This document shows positions 46,358 through 58,026 of a stretch of 64,000 bases of DNA, in pieces. The notes beneath the pieces are model-generated. The model did no database searches and had not been told where the DNA came from. It was given only the letters and a program-made list of their open reading frames with translations. The DNA is from Aedes albopictus. Lineage: Eukaryota > Arthropoda > Insecta > Diptera > Culicidae. The position numbers and the translations under genes are program-made. The stretch lies in contig NC_085138.1 in NCBI RefSeq assembly GCF_035046485.1, positions 332,612,421 to 332,676,420 on the forward strand, given 5' to 3'. The first letter of the stretch is position 1; every line of letters begins with the position of its first letter.

Positions 46358-47290
46358 GTAGAAGGTTTCAAATAATATTTAAACTCATAAAGAGTAAATC
46401 TAATGGGTATATTCGAATTATTGAATAAGATAAATTTAAATGAGCAATTCCTAACTTTTTTGTGGGGTAGCTGCTATCTCTGATATCTTTCAGAAAAAGT
46501 TATTATAATATCAACGACCTGCAAGTAGAAACAAGATCAAGTTAAGACATTTTCAATCCGTACTGATTGTTATGTGTGTGCTCAGACATATGTACTTTAA
46601 TGTAAAACATGTGTTTATGTCAATAAAGCTGTAAAATTCAATGAAAAGTTGCTAAATCTTCTATAATGCCAAATTGAAAAATACCGGCATGTGGTAATTC
46701 TATCTTAGCCACGGCATACAAGAATACAAGACAGACCATTAACCATCAATTTTTAACGTAAACATATAACGTCATTATTATCGTTCCTTCGCGTTCATAA
46801 AATTGGTGTGGAGCTCTAGATCGTTTTATTCATGCTTTTGAACGACTTAAATTGCACCATCAAAAAACTTCCAGTTTTCCGAAATACATTACCTTCCAAA
46901 TGTTTTACCCCGTGATCCGAGCTACTTTGATGTATGTTTACATTTTTGTTTACATTTATCGGCCTACTTCGATCGTAAGACTTTTAAATCATGAGACACT
47001 GTCAATAAAAACTAAGAAAATTGCAGCCGCAATAACTACTTCCACATGTATAGAAGACGAATTTTATTTGTACATATGCCTAAATACTGCTGAAATTCTA
47101 TTTCAACTGCCTTAAATATTTTTTTTGCACTTTATGTCTAAGCAAGATTTGGTAAGGGAAATTTTAAATATTCATTTGACCCGTTTACTCTTTCAAAAAG
47201 ACACGTTACTAATGGGCGACCTCATACATGCCCATTTGGCTAAACTCAAGATTAAAAAGAGAAAAAACATAAGTCTCGAAGCTTTTATTA
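46358..47290. other. No gene seen
   Basis: AT-rich interior of the 45025-47436 element. Short frames only (for example 46852-47115), with no motif. Confidence 0.4.
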
Positions 47291-47574
47291 TTTGAAAAAA
47301 AAAATTGTTCTGGATCCGCCGATAGAACTTCTCATTTTAGTCTCAAATGAAAGAGGGGACCTTTAGCTTTCGTTTGGTGGGTATTTTAGCGATACCGATT
47401 TTTTTAAATTAATTTTGTTCTACCAGACACACCGTGTTCAAGGTGCGTTCAATTTCGAGCTCGCTCGCGTTCCAAATTTTGAACTGAACAATGTTCAAAT
47501 CGTTTTGATCGCAGCGTGCCGAATTTGAACATGAACGCAAATTGCTCGCGTTCAAATGCAACACTGCTGCAGGT

Positions 47575-48125
47575 ATCCCTGAATGAATTTCAGGTGGAAT
47601 CTCTGAAGAAACATCTGCACGAAATCCTGAAACTCCTGGAGGAATCTCTGAAGGAACTCCTGGATTAATCCCTGAAGGACCTTCTGTAGGAATTCCTGAC
47701 GGAACTTCTAAATCCACCTCTAAAGAAATGAACCAGCCTAGGGCTGAAAATCTGTATAGTAAAGAAATAAGAGAAATAAGAATTTCTGTTGGCCATCCCT
47801 GAATCCTCCTGAAAGAATCTCTGATGAAACTCTCTAAAAATAATCCTGTCGAAACATCTGAGAGATTTATTGAAGAAATCTCTGATGAACTTCCTAGAAG
47901 CATCCAGAAATCCTCTTGGATGTATCTCTGAGGGAACTAGTGAAGAAATCGTTGAAGGAAAACCTGAAGAGATCTCCTAAAGATCTTCTGGATAAATCGG
48001 AATTTTAGAAGAATCTTTGAATAAATCTTAAAAGGAATCCTTGTATGAATCTCCGAAGAAACTCCTGTAGGAATCCCTGAAGAATTTTCAAGAGTAACCT
48101 TTGAGATATCTCCTGAAAGCATTAC
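47575..48125. repeat. 12-bp minisatellite patch, reverse orientation
   Basis: GAATCTCTGAAGAAACTCCT- and GGAATTCCTGACGGAACTTC-like units on the plus strand. The few bases at 44160-44209 left of the hAT element are the same kind of sequence (CTCTAGAAGTTTACTGCTGA). 48126-48390 is AT-rich and unrecognised. Confidence 0.65.
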
Positions 48126-48389
48126 TGATTTTTAATGATGAGTAAAATGTAATTAAATCTGACTAATGATTGAAAAAAATAGTTCCAAGAGTTTCGTAGT
48201 TAAATGGAAACTCTTAAGTTCTATTTGAATTTCTTAAAAAGTACCTTATACGAGCCTTCTGCATATTTTTTCCTGCATAGTTATTCTTCTGAAAATCTCC
48301 AAGGTGTTCTTCCAATGTTTTTTATGACTTTTCTCCGGTTATTCTCAATTCCTCCAAAGAATCTACAAGACACTACTTGTGAATAATCG

Positions 48390-49232
48390 AGTATTACTCA
48401 TAGGAATCCTCTAGATTAGAACATTCTTCTGAAGTATTTTTTAAGAAATTCTTTAAACAAGCTATCCAGATATTTCTCCTGGAATGCCTACAGCAGTTCC
48501 CTATAAGATTTCTCAGGGAATGCTTCTTGGGATTTCTCCTGGATATATTTCTATGATTTTTCAGGAATGTGTTCTCAGATCCCTCCTGAAATCTCTCCTT
48601 GTAAAAAAACGGACACGTTTAATGCTTCCAGTGAGCTATTTGCTCTTTGAAGGAAGCAAGACACTAGACAACGGACTAGCATGCAACGCCCAGTGGCACA
48701 GCCGAAAACTTTTCCTGACAGCTGCGGCGGGAATCGAACCCGCGCTCCTTAGCACGATGCGACTAAAGGCTTGGTGACCTTAGCCGCACGACCACGAAGC
48801 CTTAAATCCCTCCTGAAATTACTGAGATTTCTTCTTGTCACAGATTACTCAAAGATGCTTTTTCTGAGACTTCTCTTGGATTTTTTTTTTCAGGATTACT
48901 ACAGTTTTTTCTAAGATATTTGATTTTTTCGGAAGTTCGTTCTGAAGTTGATCGTTTTTCCTGGCATTTCTTCTGGAGATCTTTCTATTTTTTTCAGGAT
49001 TTTTTTGTGAGATTTCTCTAAAAGTTTTTTATTATTTTCTCCAAGAAGTCGCTTCTGTGGATAAAGAATCTCGTCTACGATTTCGCATAGAGTTCCTCCT
49101 GGGAATTCTACTGAAAATGTTTCTGTTTTTCAGCATTCCCTTGTGCAGTTTTTGCATAAATTTTCTGCAGGATTCTTATCAAAGGTCCTTTAGGGATTCC
49201 TCAAGGATATGCTTCTAGTATTTCTCCTGGAG
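48390..49232. repeat. 12-bp minisatellite patch, forward, degenerate
   Basis: TTTCTCCTGGAATGCC- and ATCCCTCCTGAAATC-like units, increasingly T-rich to the right. Interrupted by the SINE 48593-48805. Opposite in orientation to the neighbouring patch 47575-48125. Confidence 0.6.
48593..48805 (-). mobile_element. Second SINE type, Ser/Leu tRNA-like head
   Basis: The minus-strand head AAGGCTTCGTGGTCGTGCGG, CTAAGGTCACC and the B box GGGTTCGATTCCC (about 48728-48740), with a variable-arm-like stretch between, resemble a class II tRNA. The body runs AAAGTTTTCGGCTGTGCCAC, GTTGCATGCTAGTCCGTTG. The duplication ATCCCTCCTGAAAT flanks it (48579-48592; 48806-48819). Not a functional tRNA gene. Confidence 0.75.
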
Positions 49233-50516
49233 TTTTTGCCTTTCTCGAACACCAAAGTTTACTATACGTCCACTCAAAAACCAAATTTTCGATAGAAGGC
49301 TCGGAGGATGGAGTCACATATACCAACCAACTCAGTTCGACGAATTGAGATGATGTCTGTATGTGAATATGTATGTGTATGTCTGTGTACAAAAAAGATC
49401 ACTTAGCCTTGAGATACGGACTTCAAATTTTGGCATGACGGTTTTTAAGCTACAACGATCGTTTTGCAATATTGAACTTTTAACATTTCTGACTTTTGCA
49501 AAAATAGGGACTGCCTACTGTTAAATGGTGTTTTAGATTCTTAAACCTTGCAATATGGGTATGGGAAACATGTCCGTAGTCAGGAATAAGGCGATCAAAA
49601 TATCACATCGCAGCAGTTTTCATCGAAAATCAAGCTTGGTTTTAGGCTCTAAAATCATTCAATATACAGCTGTGTTCATAAAAATAGCAGTGAAAGACGT
49701 TTTCCATACAAAATGGCCAACTTTGACATGCAGTAACTTTGTTCTCCTATGAGCGATTGAGCTGAAAATTTGACAGCGAACTACAAATATGGTTTATATT
49801 GTTGTAGCAAAATCTGAGAATTTTCGAAGCACGTGGGAAAAAGTGAACACTAAGTGAAATTGATCAAAATAATAGCAGTATAGATAAATTGAAATGTAAC
49901 TTTACTTTGAAGAGGCAAGAAATATTTCCACACGCTATTCGAACAGTTTCCATCTTAGTTACAAAATAATCTACAAGGTTGACAATTTTAAAAATATTTG
50001 CTGAATGAAAAATATCAAAACAAACACTGCTGTTATTTTGATCAATTTTACAAAGTGTTTAACTGTTTTTCCCATGCTCCGAAAATTCACAGATTTTGCC
50101 ATAACAATATTCACCATATTTGTAGTCCGCTGTCAAATTTTCAGCTTAATCGCTCATAGGAGAACAAAGTTACATCAAGGCAAACTTGGCCATTTTGTTT
50201 TGAAAACGGCTTTCACTGCTATTTTTATGAACACAGCTGTTGGTAGGTATATTTGATCCGGAGTTCAAAAATGACGACCAGAACTTCCAAAATGGCGGAC
50301 TTAAATCCAAATTGGCGGCTAAGATTTCGGCTTTTTCCAAGGTCCAAACATCAAAAGCCAGATAAACGATATTATTTCTGGTGACATGAAATGAATGTTT
50401 GTTAAACGTATGAAATTGTGATATTCATCAACATTTCAGTTAAGTTTTGTTGAAATGAGTTTTCGAAGGCACGAGAAAGGCGCCATCACCGCTGGGTGGA
50501 ATAATTAGGGGTTTTT
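49233..50516. repeat. Repeat with inverted GCCTTTCTCG ends
   Basis: 49233 (TTTTTGCCTTTCTCGAACAC) to about 49480 is the reversed relative of 41139-41538. 50470-50516 (GCACGAGAAAGGCGCCATCA, CCGCTGGGTGG) is the relative of 27470-27530. The two ends face each other and may bound one element, with the Tc1-like palindrome 49667-50239 nested inside. Whether it is one element or two is uncertain. Confidence 0.5.
49667..50239. mobile_element. 573-bp Tc1-like foldback
   Basis: Ends CAGCTGTGTTCATAAAAATA, GCAGTGAAAG and complement. The arms also share CAAAATGGCCAA, GAGCGATTGAGCTGAAAATT and CAAATATGGT. Left flank TA (49665-49666); right flank TT (50240-50241), probably a mutated TA. No transposase. Confidence 0.75.
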
Positions 50517-50700
50517 ATACATTATGTATGTATTAACGAGATTTTTTTAGCCCTGGGCTAATTCATCTCGGGGCCCACGCTTTACTTTCCTTCCGAAGGA
50601 AGAACTCACCTTTTGTGAGAGTGGGATTCGATCTCAGGTTCTCGGCGTGATAGTCACATGCTTTAACCATTACACCTGACCCGCTCCACAGTCTCCTGGA
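50515..50700 (-). mobile_element. Third SINE type with A and B boxes
   Basis: Minus strand: GGAGCGGGTCAGGTGTAATG, GTTAAAGCATGTGACTATCA (A box), GAGATCGAATCCC (B box, about 50623-50635), then GAGATGAATTAGCCCAGGGC, AAATCTCGTTAATACATAC as the 3' end. The tail matches the tiny insert at 21764-21825. Family not named. Confidence 0.7.
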
Positions 50701-50732
50701 GTTTTTTTTTTGTGATTTTTTCCAGAATTCCT

Positions 50733-50852
50733 GAAATTTCCTTGACTTCCTTGGGCATAGAGTATCTTCGTGCCTGCCACACGATATACGCATGCTGGCT
50801 TTGTCCCAATGAGGACGTAACGCCAAGAAGAGAGAGAGAGAGATGAGTGTGG
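50733..50852 (+). mobile_element. Truncated, internally deleted Feilai-like SINE
   Basis: AATTTCCTTGACTTCCTTGG, CATAGAGTATCTTCGTGCC and ATATACGCATGC join directly to GGCTTTGTCCCAATGAGGAC, and the copy ends in an AG-repeat. The tRNA head and the central 60-70 bp are missing. Confidence 0.8.
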
Positions 50853-52099
50853 GTATACAATTTTTAAAGCAACAGAAAGAGCGCATTTGATAGCCTTCAA
50901 AAAACCGAAAATTAAATTACTACCAAATTTAATAACTGCATTCTGAATGTAAATGAAAAAATCACTACGAATATGTTTGCCTCTACTGCATTAAATATTC
51001 ATTGATCAGACAGAACGAACTGAACACACAAACCAGACACCACATCACCAAACTGTGGAAAAGAACATTCCAGACGGTATATTTAAAATTAATATAAAAA
51101 TAATTAAATTAGAACAATTCGTGCCTTGGTCAGCTCATCCGTAAAAGCACGTGCACTGAATTCAACTTGCACACAGAAGCGATAACCCAACCTCAGAGGA
51201 TGTGGCCGACTGGGTCGGGCTGCGTTTGTTTTATGTATCATTTTTATCACATTCAACAAAATAAAATTCATCACTCAAATTTGCACGGATTCCAAACCCG
51301 CTCGCCGGTGGTTTACTGCGTAGCTTTCGGTTTGCGGTTATAATTCAAACACGCACACTGACACACGTATTCAAACACTACTGGTCGTCCTGACAAAACT
51401 CAACATTTCCTGGCAAGGATGTCAGTTTTTGGTCCAGAGCGTTCATTTTTTGGACACATCAAAACCAAAAGCCGACCGCAGACATTGCTGATGGCTCTGA
51501 ATCGGGGAAGGGTGCTTTCAATATGCATGAAATTTAGCCAATTTTATGCTGCTCATATATGTAAATGGTTTTTCCACCATTCGTCGTCGTCGTCGTCGTC
51601 GTCGTATCATGTCCAGCTTTTTTCGGGTTTGGTCAGTGCTGGAACGTTTCTGAAGCAGCTCTGGTGGAGTTGTTAGAGCTAGATGACGACGATTTCTAAA
51701 AGTGTGACCAGAAATAGTTTATTTTTAATATCTGCAATATAGTGTAGTTTAAAACCGCAAAACTGAAGACCATTCGTAGCTTCCATCCGTCCTGCGTTTG
51801 GTAAAAGCTTGGGTAAAAGTAATGAACAACAAGGATTCTCCTAGTGTGGCATACATGACGGGTTGTCCCATCAAATACCAAACCTTGCAGCGCTCGTTGT
51901 CCGATGGATAGTCTCCAGCTCTACCATCTACGACGCCCTCTAAATAGTAGGTCCATTCATAGGGGGAAACGGTGCGAAATGAACAAATATGATCTGACTT
52001 TGTTCTACATATATATTGTTTGATGTCGGTTGTGCTCCACACCAATTATTCGCTTCTTAGCTTTTTATTCATTCTAAACCAAAATTTGCTCAACAGACA
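50853..52099. other. No assignable gene; possible unique sequence
   Basis: No tandem or inverted structure apart from a CGT microsatellite. A 98-codon minus-strand frame (51749-52045) is open but unrecognised. May be host intergenic DNA. Confidence 0.35.
51581..51606. repeat. (CGT)n microsatellite
   Basis: Eight or so uninterrupted CGT units. Confidence 0.9.
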
Positions 52100-53786
52100 C
52101 TCGAACAGAAAGGTCCGGGTAGTGTGGGGTTAAGGCCGTTTTCTTCAACAAAAGTAAAAGCCAGGAATACTCTCTCCACGACCCACTAAACAACATTTTC
52201 ATGGACGCCAAAACCTTCGTCTCTCCGGAACCACCAGAGAGGGTCTTGTGCATATCGCACCCTCAAGGTTAGCTGCGTAGCCTGCAGCAACAAACATCGA
52301 TGACACGCTTTGGAGAGTCCACCACGATAGCATGCTGGTGCTTAGCCAGTTTCCCGAGTGATTCTCACCACTCCCTTTGTCCTCGGAAGGCGGGCAGGAT
52401 GCCTACGTGCAAGCAGATCTGACCTGCTGGAGGCAAGGGCATCACTACCCTTCAGGTCCTAACAGCTGCACCACAAGGTTGCTGACAGTAGGGTCTCCAC
52501 TTGCCCCGGCCCTTACCAGGGACCCCTTTCCAACCACTGGCTGGCCCGGATCCAACCCGGTAGACCGACGCCACGACAGCAACGCTTAAGGACGTTCTCT
52601 CCGCGGCCACTTAATCGCTGTAAGGGTCAATTTCGATCGTAGGGCACCGGCATGACCTACGAAGACGACTCCGAACCCCTAGACTACCTCTTGTACCGCA
52701 TCTGAACTAGCCATTCTCTGAGACCATGCGCCACCTCTTCTGTAGCTCCAAGACGATGTGGGTGATAGCCGTTGAAACGGCATTCCAGTCAAACTCATCC
52801 CTACACATCCTCTGGACAAGATTGTCCGGAGTTGTTTCCTCCCCGCATGCGGTCACGCATTGTGCAAAAACGCGGGCACACAAACAAAACGTGTTCCGCC
52901 GTTTCCTCTAAACCAGCACAAACTGGACATTCGGCAGAACCCACATGCCCGAAATGGTGTAGATACTGCCGGAAGCAACCATGGCCTGAAAGGACCTGTG
53001 TCAGGTGTAATGTTACTTCCCCAGGGCGCCTATTAACCCAACTATCCACCCTCGGGATCAACCTATGGGTCCACCTTTCTTTGGTGGAACTGTTCCACGC
53101 GCGCTGCCATTTGACCATAGAGGCCATCCTGGCAGTCCTGCGTATGCCTCTTGTGCCGCGCATTTCGAAGCACTCCATGTCCTCACTGATAAGGATGCCG
53201 ATAGGCACCATATAAGTAATGACGCAGAGAGCGTTGTGTGACATGGTACGGTACGCGCTCGCAACCCTCAGGCACATAAGCCTGTAAGTACTTTCCAGCT
53301 TCCGTCGGTAGCATTTAGTACTTAGCGCAGTGCCCCACGCCGGGTCGCCATACCTCAGTATGGACGAAGCAACACTAGCCAGAAGCTTGCGCTTACTGGC
53401 GTACACCATAGAGCTATTGGACATCATCCGGGACAGTGCCGCAATAGCTGTGGAGGCTCTTTTACAGGCATAACCGACGTGGCAACCGAAGGTAAGCTTA
53501 TCGTCGATCATCACGTCCAAGTGTTTGACGGATCGCTTTGACAGGATAGTGTGCTCACCTACACTGATCTCCGTTTGCTGCTCTGACTTCCGGTTGTTAA
53601 CAACCGTCACCTCAGTCTTGTGGTGAGCCAGCTCCAGTTTCCTGGACCGCATTCACGCCTCCACAACCTTGATCGAGTGGTCGGTACTCAACTTCACCTC
53701 CTCGATCGTTTCATCGTAGACTTCGAGCGTAATGTCGACGGCAAATCCGACATTCTCCACTCCCACTGGGTACTCTAACCTCCCCA

Positions 53787-54998
53787 GCCAGCAATTTGGT
53801 TGCTATATCGAAATTGCAACTGAAATAGTCACACATATATAGCACCAAAGAAATCGTATTCAATGCACGAAACAGGCATATACATACTAAAGTGGAGGCC
53901 ATATCGAAACATATATACGATTACTGCGATTCCATCCAACATAATTTACGATTTCTAGAAAAAAAAATCTACGATTTCGCCGATTTTATCCGTCCAAATA
54001 TACGATTATGCGTGATCTTATTACGATTGAAAGTACCAATATACGACTCAAGATTTTCGAATAAAAAAAAACAAATGGTGTACAGTGGGAATCGAACTTA
54101 GGTCCTTTGATTGAGAACTGCGCGTTATCTCTATTGGCTATATTGCCAAGTTGAAAATAGAGAGTTCAAAGTGAATGGCATGAAACGAATAAAAATTAGC
54201 ATGATACGGTGCGAGACTTGTGGTGGGATCGTAGTTGTTGTGCATTAAGTGGCACCAAAGTGGCACGGCGCAAGAGGCCCGGAATTCACATCCTTGTTAG
54301 AATCTATACATCACTTATTGTAAGTCATCTGCTAGTATGAAAACCTTATATTTGGTTGAAATTATTGCTACCATGGTTGGAATGTGTCAACAACAACAAA
54401 AATTCAAATTTGTTATGAATACTATTTTTTTCTTTTTCTCCATCATACAAATATGTAAACAAAACCATTTACGATTTCCGAGATTAGGATTCGACTATTG
54501 AAAGTGCAGTAACAATCATATGCGACTGTAAAAATGAATATACGATTTTTACGATTTCATTCACTTCGTATACGACGCAAGTGTGACGCAAACGGTCAAT
54601 ATGCAATATTGTTACAGTAGTATACGATTTCACCGATTTTCATAATACCTTTAGGTAGCAAGCTCGATTTAGCAGATTCATATATGATGTGAAGCGGCGA
54701 TTTCCACGATTCAAAGAAATTATATATACGATGCTAGCGAACTTGCAGCTTGACACTAAGAATGTATGTTTTCTTCACGATTCTATCCGATTCTGTGCGA
54801 TCCTACCGATAGTATCTCGCACCTTTTATGATCGGCGACGACTTTATGAAACAAAATCGCAATTGAAATTTAATTTGGCATGAAATGCGATTTTACGCAA
54901 TCATTGTCAACATATATACATATTATTATACAATTCTGATTCAATATATGAATATGTACGATTTTTTCCACACAATGATTTACGATATGTGGTTGGCT
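53787..54998. mobile_element. 1.2-kb AT-rich insertion with dispersed TACGATTT motifs
   Basis: It interrupts R1 ORF2 between VLTQP (right side) and EYPVGVENVGF (left side). Ends are weakly inverted: AGCCAGCAATTTGGTTGCTA versus AGCCAACCACATATCG. Inside, ATACGATT, TTACGATTTC, CCGATTTT and similar phrases recur more than 15 times at both sides of the unit. A tRNA-like SINE relic (about 54070-54160) is nested. No frame, and the target duplication is not resolvable because the site is itself GGCTG/CAGCC. Confidence 0.65.
54070..54160 (-). other. tRNA-like SINE relic
   Basis: Minus strand: AACTTGGCAATATAGCCAAT, AGAGATAACGCGCAGTTCTC, then AAGTTCGATTCCCACTG (B box at about 54088-54098). The head is similar in layout to those at 30165 and 37142. 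Probably a SINE head, not a tRNA gene. Confidence 0.5.
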
Positions 54999-56410
54999 GG
55001 GTCAACACCTCGTCGTACATGGCATTCCATAACACCGGACCCAGGATGGAACCTTGCGGGACTCCTGAGGTTATGTGAAAGCACTTCCGACCCTCCTCCG
55101 TGTCGTAAACTAGTACCCGATTCTAAAAGTAACTTTCGAGAATCTTGTACAGGTACCCCGGTATCCCCAGACGCAAGAGCGCATCTGCAATAGCAGACCA
55201 GCTGGTGCTATTAAACGCATTCATAACATCCAGAGTCACTATCGCACAGAAACGAATTCCCCTCCTCTTAGGCTTGAGTTCTTTCTCAGCGGTTTTTGTA
55301 ACCGACAACATAGAGTCTACGGTCGACCTCCTCTTCTGAAAGCCGAAGCGGTTGCACGAGTGACCATTTACACCCTCGATGTGCCTCAACTTTCTGTAGA
55401 GGATGATCTTTTCGAGCACCTTGCCCGCCGTGTCGATCAAACATATTGTTCTATATGCCCAGGGGTCTCCGGGCAGTTTCCCCGCCTTTGGCAATAGAAC
55501 TAGGCTCTGCGGCTACCAAACAGCTGCTGGAAAAACTTCCTCGCCCAAGCTTTTTTGCATAGAGGACCTGAACATCCCGGGAGACTCTGCAATAGCTACT
55601 TGTAAGGCCATGTTCGGAACTCCGTCCAGACCTGAGGCCTTACCTACGTTGAGGGACTTTGCTATCTCCGCAAGTTCCTCATCGGTGACTCTCTCATCAC
55701 CACTAGTAAGACGGTAGTTGCCCACCGGACTTGCCTAGGCACGGTCGCATCGCACGCACCCGGGAGCACCTCTTCCAGCTCGTTTCCGCTTAAACCGAGT
55801 AGGTTTGGCTCACGGTGGAGCGCCTCCCAAAATACCTCGTCGTTGAAGTATGATGTCTTCAACCTGCGAGGGCTTGGCCTTGGCCTAGCCGCCTCTTCTT
55901 TCACCCGCTGCCTGCTATTATTGTAGCCGATACTGTAGCGAACCGCCAGGTGATCGCTGTGAGTGTAGCCAATCCGAGGTACTCTTGGTACCAACATTAG
56001 CCAGGTCGACATCTAGTATGGGCAGCGTCTCTAGCAGAGTATGACCCTGCTGATTCGTAAAACGGCTTCCTCATTCCACGGCCCCGACATTGAAGAAACC
56101 CGCTATTACCACCGGCCTTCGCCCTGTCAGCACGGTCGTCATGCAGTCAAGCATCTGCGTAAACTGCTCGATCAACCACCACCGCGGAGACGCATAGCAG
56201 CTACAGTTTACTTTGGCGACCACGAAACCCTCGTAAGTAGTTCATAGACACCAAGTCCTGACCGGGGTATTTACTCGTCGTCCATATCGCCGCCATTTTT
56301 CTGGACCCATCCGTGATCCACCCCATCAGTCCTCCACTCAGAAACCGTCTGACAAAGCAGTTGCTGAGCCGCGTCACAGTGGTTCAGATTCAACTGCGTA
56401 ACCTGGCACT

Positions 56411-57738
56411 GTGATTTGTTAACTGCGGCTTTCTTGAAGGACGGGTACCTTGGACCACCCGTTGGATGCCTGTTGTTCACGGATTTCCCGGTGCTAATCA
56501 GACAAATGGGTGGACTCGTGCAGCCTTGTGCCTTATGGCCTTCGGCGCCGCATATCCTACACAGTTTGCTCCTGTCAGGGCCATTGCCTTGACTTGTGCC
56601 CTGGCTCCAGACACCTGAAGCAAACCTCCGGGGGCTCTTGAAAGGTCAGATGACAAACTGACCAGCCCACCCTGATCTTTTCTACTTCAACGGACTTCTC
56701 TACGTCCGCTACATATAACTGAACCAAAGCTACCTGTGTCGCCGCCGGCCCCTTCAGAACGGCTGCGGTGGTCACCTGCACCTCAAACTGCTGCCGCAGT
56801 GCCGTGACGAGCTCTTCCACTTTTTTTTTCTTTTTCTTTATTCTGCTTCGGTGACCTCGTCTAGGTTTTTTACCTTCAGAGTCGCCTCTTGTGTGAGATC
56901 ACCTCTACCTTTTCGCCAAGGACCTCTTCCGCCAAACGTTTGTAGACGGCGCCCTTACGCTCCTTATCGCGCTTCAGTTCCAGGATCATCTCGCCCGTAC
57001 GAATACGTCTGATACTGCGCATGTCAACTCATAGATCTATGATCCTTTCTCGCGCTTTGCACCTACTCTTTTACTCCTTGGTTAGGCGTCCCTAGCTACT
57101 TCTACCGGCGGCTTTGCCTTATTCTTCTTCTGCTCGACCTTCTTCCAAAGGAGGTCCTCCCTTTGGTTCGCCCTAAAGTGTGGTTGCTGAGGGCCTACCA
57201 ACGGTCGCAACCCCTTGTTCACATCCTTCCGGAACGGGCCAGTCTTTTCAGACCCACTCTTCCCAACTTTCCGGGACGCCAGGCTGAGGTCTGACTTGTC
57301 AGCATTACTGCCGTCATTCGGGGTTAGTATTCTCCTAGCCTTGCGGGCACCATCAGACAGCTCCTCAGCTGATGGCTGCCTCACTCGCTTTTGTGAGTAC
57401 TTATCACACGCAGTCGCATCCACCACATCTTTTGGACTTGTTTGCGAAAGTGAAGGCCTTCATCTGGATAGACTTCGTAACCTTTACTTTCACCGGTTCC
57501 ACCGCTGCTGCAGTTTTCACGAGTCTCACGTGATCCTGCTTGGCATCGTTCATCGGGCATTACCTGTTCTGGCAACACCCTTTTGTTCTACAGTCATCAC
57601 GTAGTCGGCATCGTAGTGGTCTTGTATCCTCTTCGCTGTTACCGACGACACACAAGTTATACATACACTTAAGGCACGTAGTTGCTCTGTACTTTGCTCA
57701 ATCAGCTGTGTTTTGATCCGTTGGCAGACGCTACACAC
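56411..57738 (-). pseudogene. R1-like ORF1 (gag-type), broken
   Basis: Frames on the minus strand give a charged N-terminal part (KRVRQPSAEELSDGARKARR, about 57390), a basic linker (LLWKKVEQKKNKAKPP), then EELVTALRQQFEVQVTTAAV and VEVEKIRVGWSVCHLTFQE, then two zinc knuckles. The first, CFRCLEPGHKSRQW, has lost its last Cys to Trp. The second, CRICGAEGHKAQGC (about 56565-56520), is intact CX2CX4HX4C. The protein would bind element RNA. A T/C-rich tract (about 56820-56845) and several frameshifts break it. Confidence 0.75.
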
Positions 57739-58026
57739 TTAAATTAAATCGCCGACCTCAGCAAACGGATTGCCAAGAATCCAACAACCGAGAATCCGGT
57801 AATAATTTTCACTGAATCTCGGTAAAAGTTTTACCGAGATGTCGTTAAAACTTTGCCGAGATCTCGGTAATCCAACTTTCTACCGAGATCTCGGCAAAGT
57901 TCACCGAGACTCGGTAATGGTTTACCGAAATCTCTGTAAAATTTTTACCGAGAATCAGTACCGAGATATCAGCTGTTGGATTCTCGGTAAACCATTTACC
58001 GAGATCAATTTCTGAATTTAAGTGCG
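57734..58026. mobile_element. 293-bp TA-flanked MITE, CACACTTA family
   Basis: TA at 57732-57733 and 58027-58028. Ends CACACTTAAATTAAATCGCC and CGCACTTAAATTCAGAAATT (complement). The interior is crowded with ACCGAGA / TCTCGGTAA, at least ten times in both orientations. Inserted near the 5' end of the R1 element. Confidence 0.8.

Larger units (their letters stand above)
45025..47436. mobile_element. 2.4-kb element with TIRs over 110 bp and TTCA flanks
   Basis: Ends CACGGTGTGTCTGGTA... continue inward through AAATCGGTATCGC, CCCACCAAACGAAAGCTAA and TTCATTTGAGACT..., and GAAGTTCTATCGGCGG at the right. TTCA stands on both sides (45021-45024; 47437-47440). CACGGTG recalls Transib, but that group makes 5-bp duplications, so the superfamily is open. 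Minus-strand frames at 45880-46357 (ELQLLIKGKRGRSSATTDD, HNVAAVAEYLRAKPRDQADQ) may be remains of a protein, but I cannot identify it. Confidence 0.7.
44218..47566. mobile_element. hAT element, 3.35 kb, TIR CAGTGTTGCATTTGAAC
   Basis: The left end reads CAGTGTTGCATTTGAAC followed by AACGCGAGC. The right end is its complement, finishing at 47566. An exact 8-bp duplication CTGCAGGT flanks it (44210-44217; 47567-47574). CAGTGTTGC is close to the classical hAT terminus. Sub-terminal GAACGTGAACGC-like repeats occur at both ends. It is inserted in a 12-bp minisatellite patch. Most of the interior is another TIR element (45025-47436). No transposase frame remains. Confidence 0.85.
52801..56410 (-). 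pseudogene. R1-like ORF2 (endonuclease and reverse transcriptase), broken
   Basis: Endonuclease remains: VTQLNLNHCDAAQQLL (about 56405), GFVVAKVNCSCYASPRWW, RPVVIAGFFNVGAVE (the usual GDFN is GFFN) and GYTHSDHLAVRY (about 55970, SDH intact). Reverse transcriptase: PKAGKLPGDPWAYR (55494), motif A TLDVMNAFNSTSW (about 55224), motif B SGVPQGSILGP (about 55068-55036). After the insertion come motif C VGFAVDITLEVY (about 53746, FADD changed to FAVD, a catalytic Asp lost), LELAHHKTEVTVVNNRK and the C-terminal CPVCAGLEETAEHVLFVC (about 52950-52890). Stops, for instance before MRSRKLE at 53652, and frame changes make it non-functional. Confidence 0.85.
52100..57738 (-). mobile_element. R1-clade non-LTR retrotransposon, decayed
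   Basis: Minus-strand order is ORF1 (57738 to about 56410), ORF2 endonuclease, reverse transcriptase and C-terminal zinc motif (about 56410 to 52801), then GC-rich 3' sequence to about 52100. A 1.2-kb insertion (53787-54998) splits the reverse transcriptase, and a TA MITE starts at 57734. The 5' part may extend beyond that MITE to about 58460. R1 clade is inferred from the zinc knuckles of ORF1, the NLNHCDAAQ endonuclease start, PKAGKLPGDP and the CPVC...HVLFVC end. Multiple stops and frameshifts. Confidence 0.8.

Noticed and set aside
51749..52045. 98-codon minus-strand frame containing SPYEWTYYLEGVVDGRAGDY
   Set aside because: Looks somewhat protein-like, but I recognise no family and see no splice or start context. 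Left unannotated.
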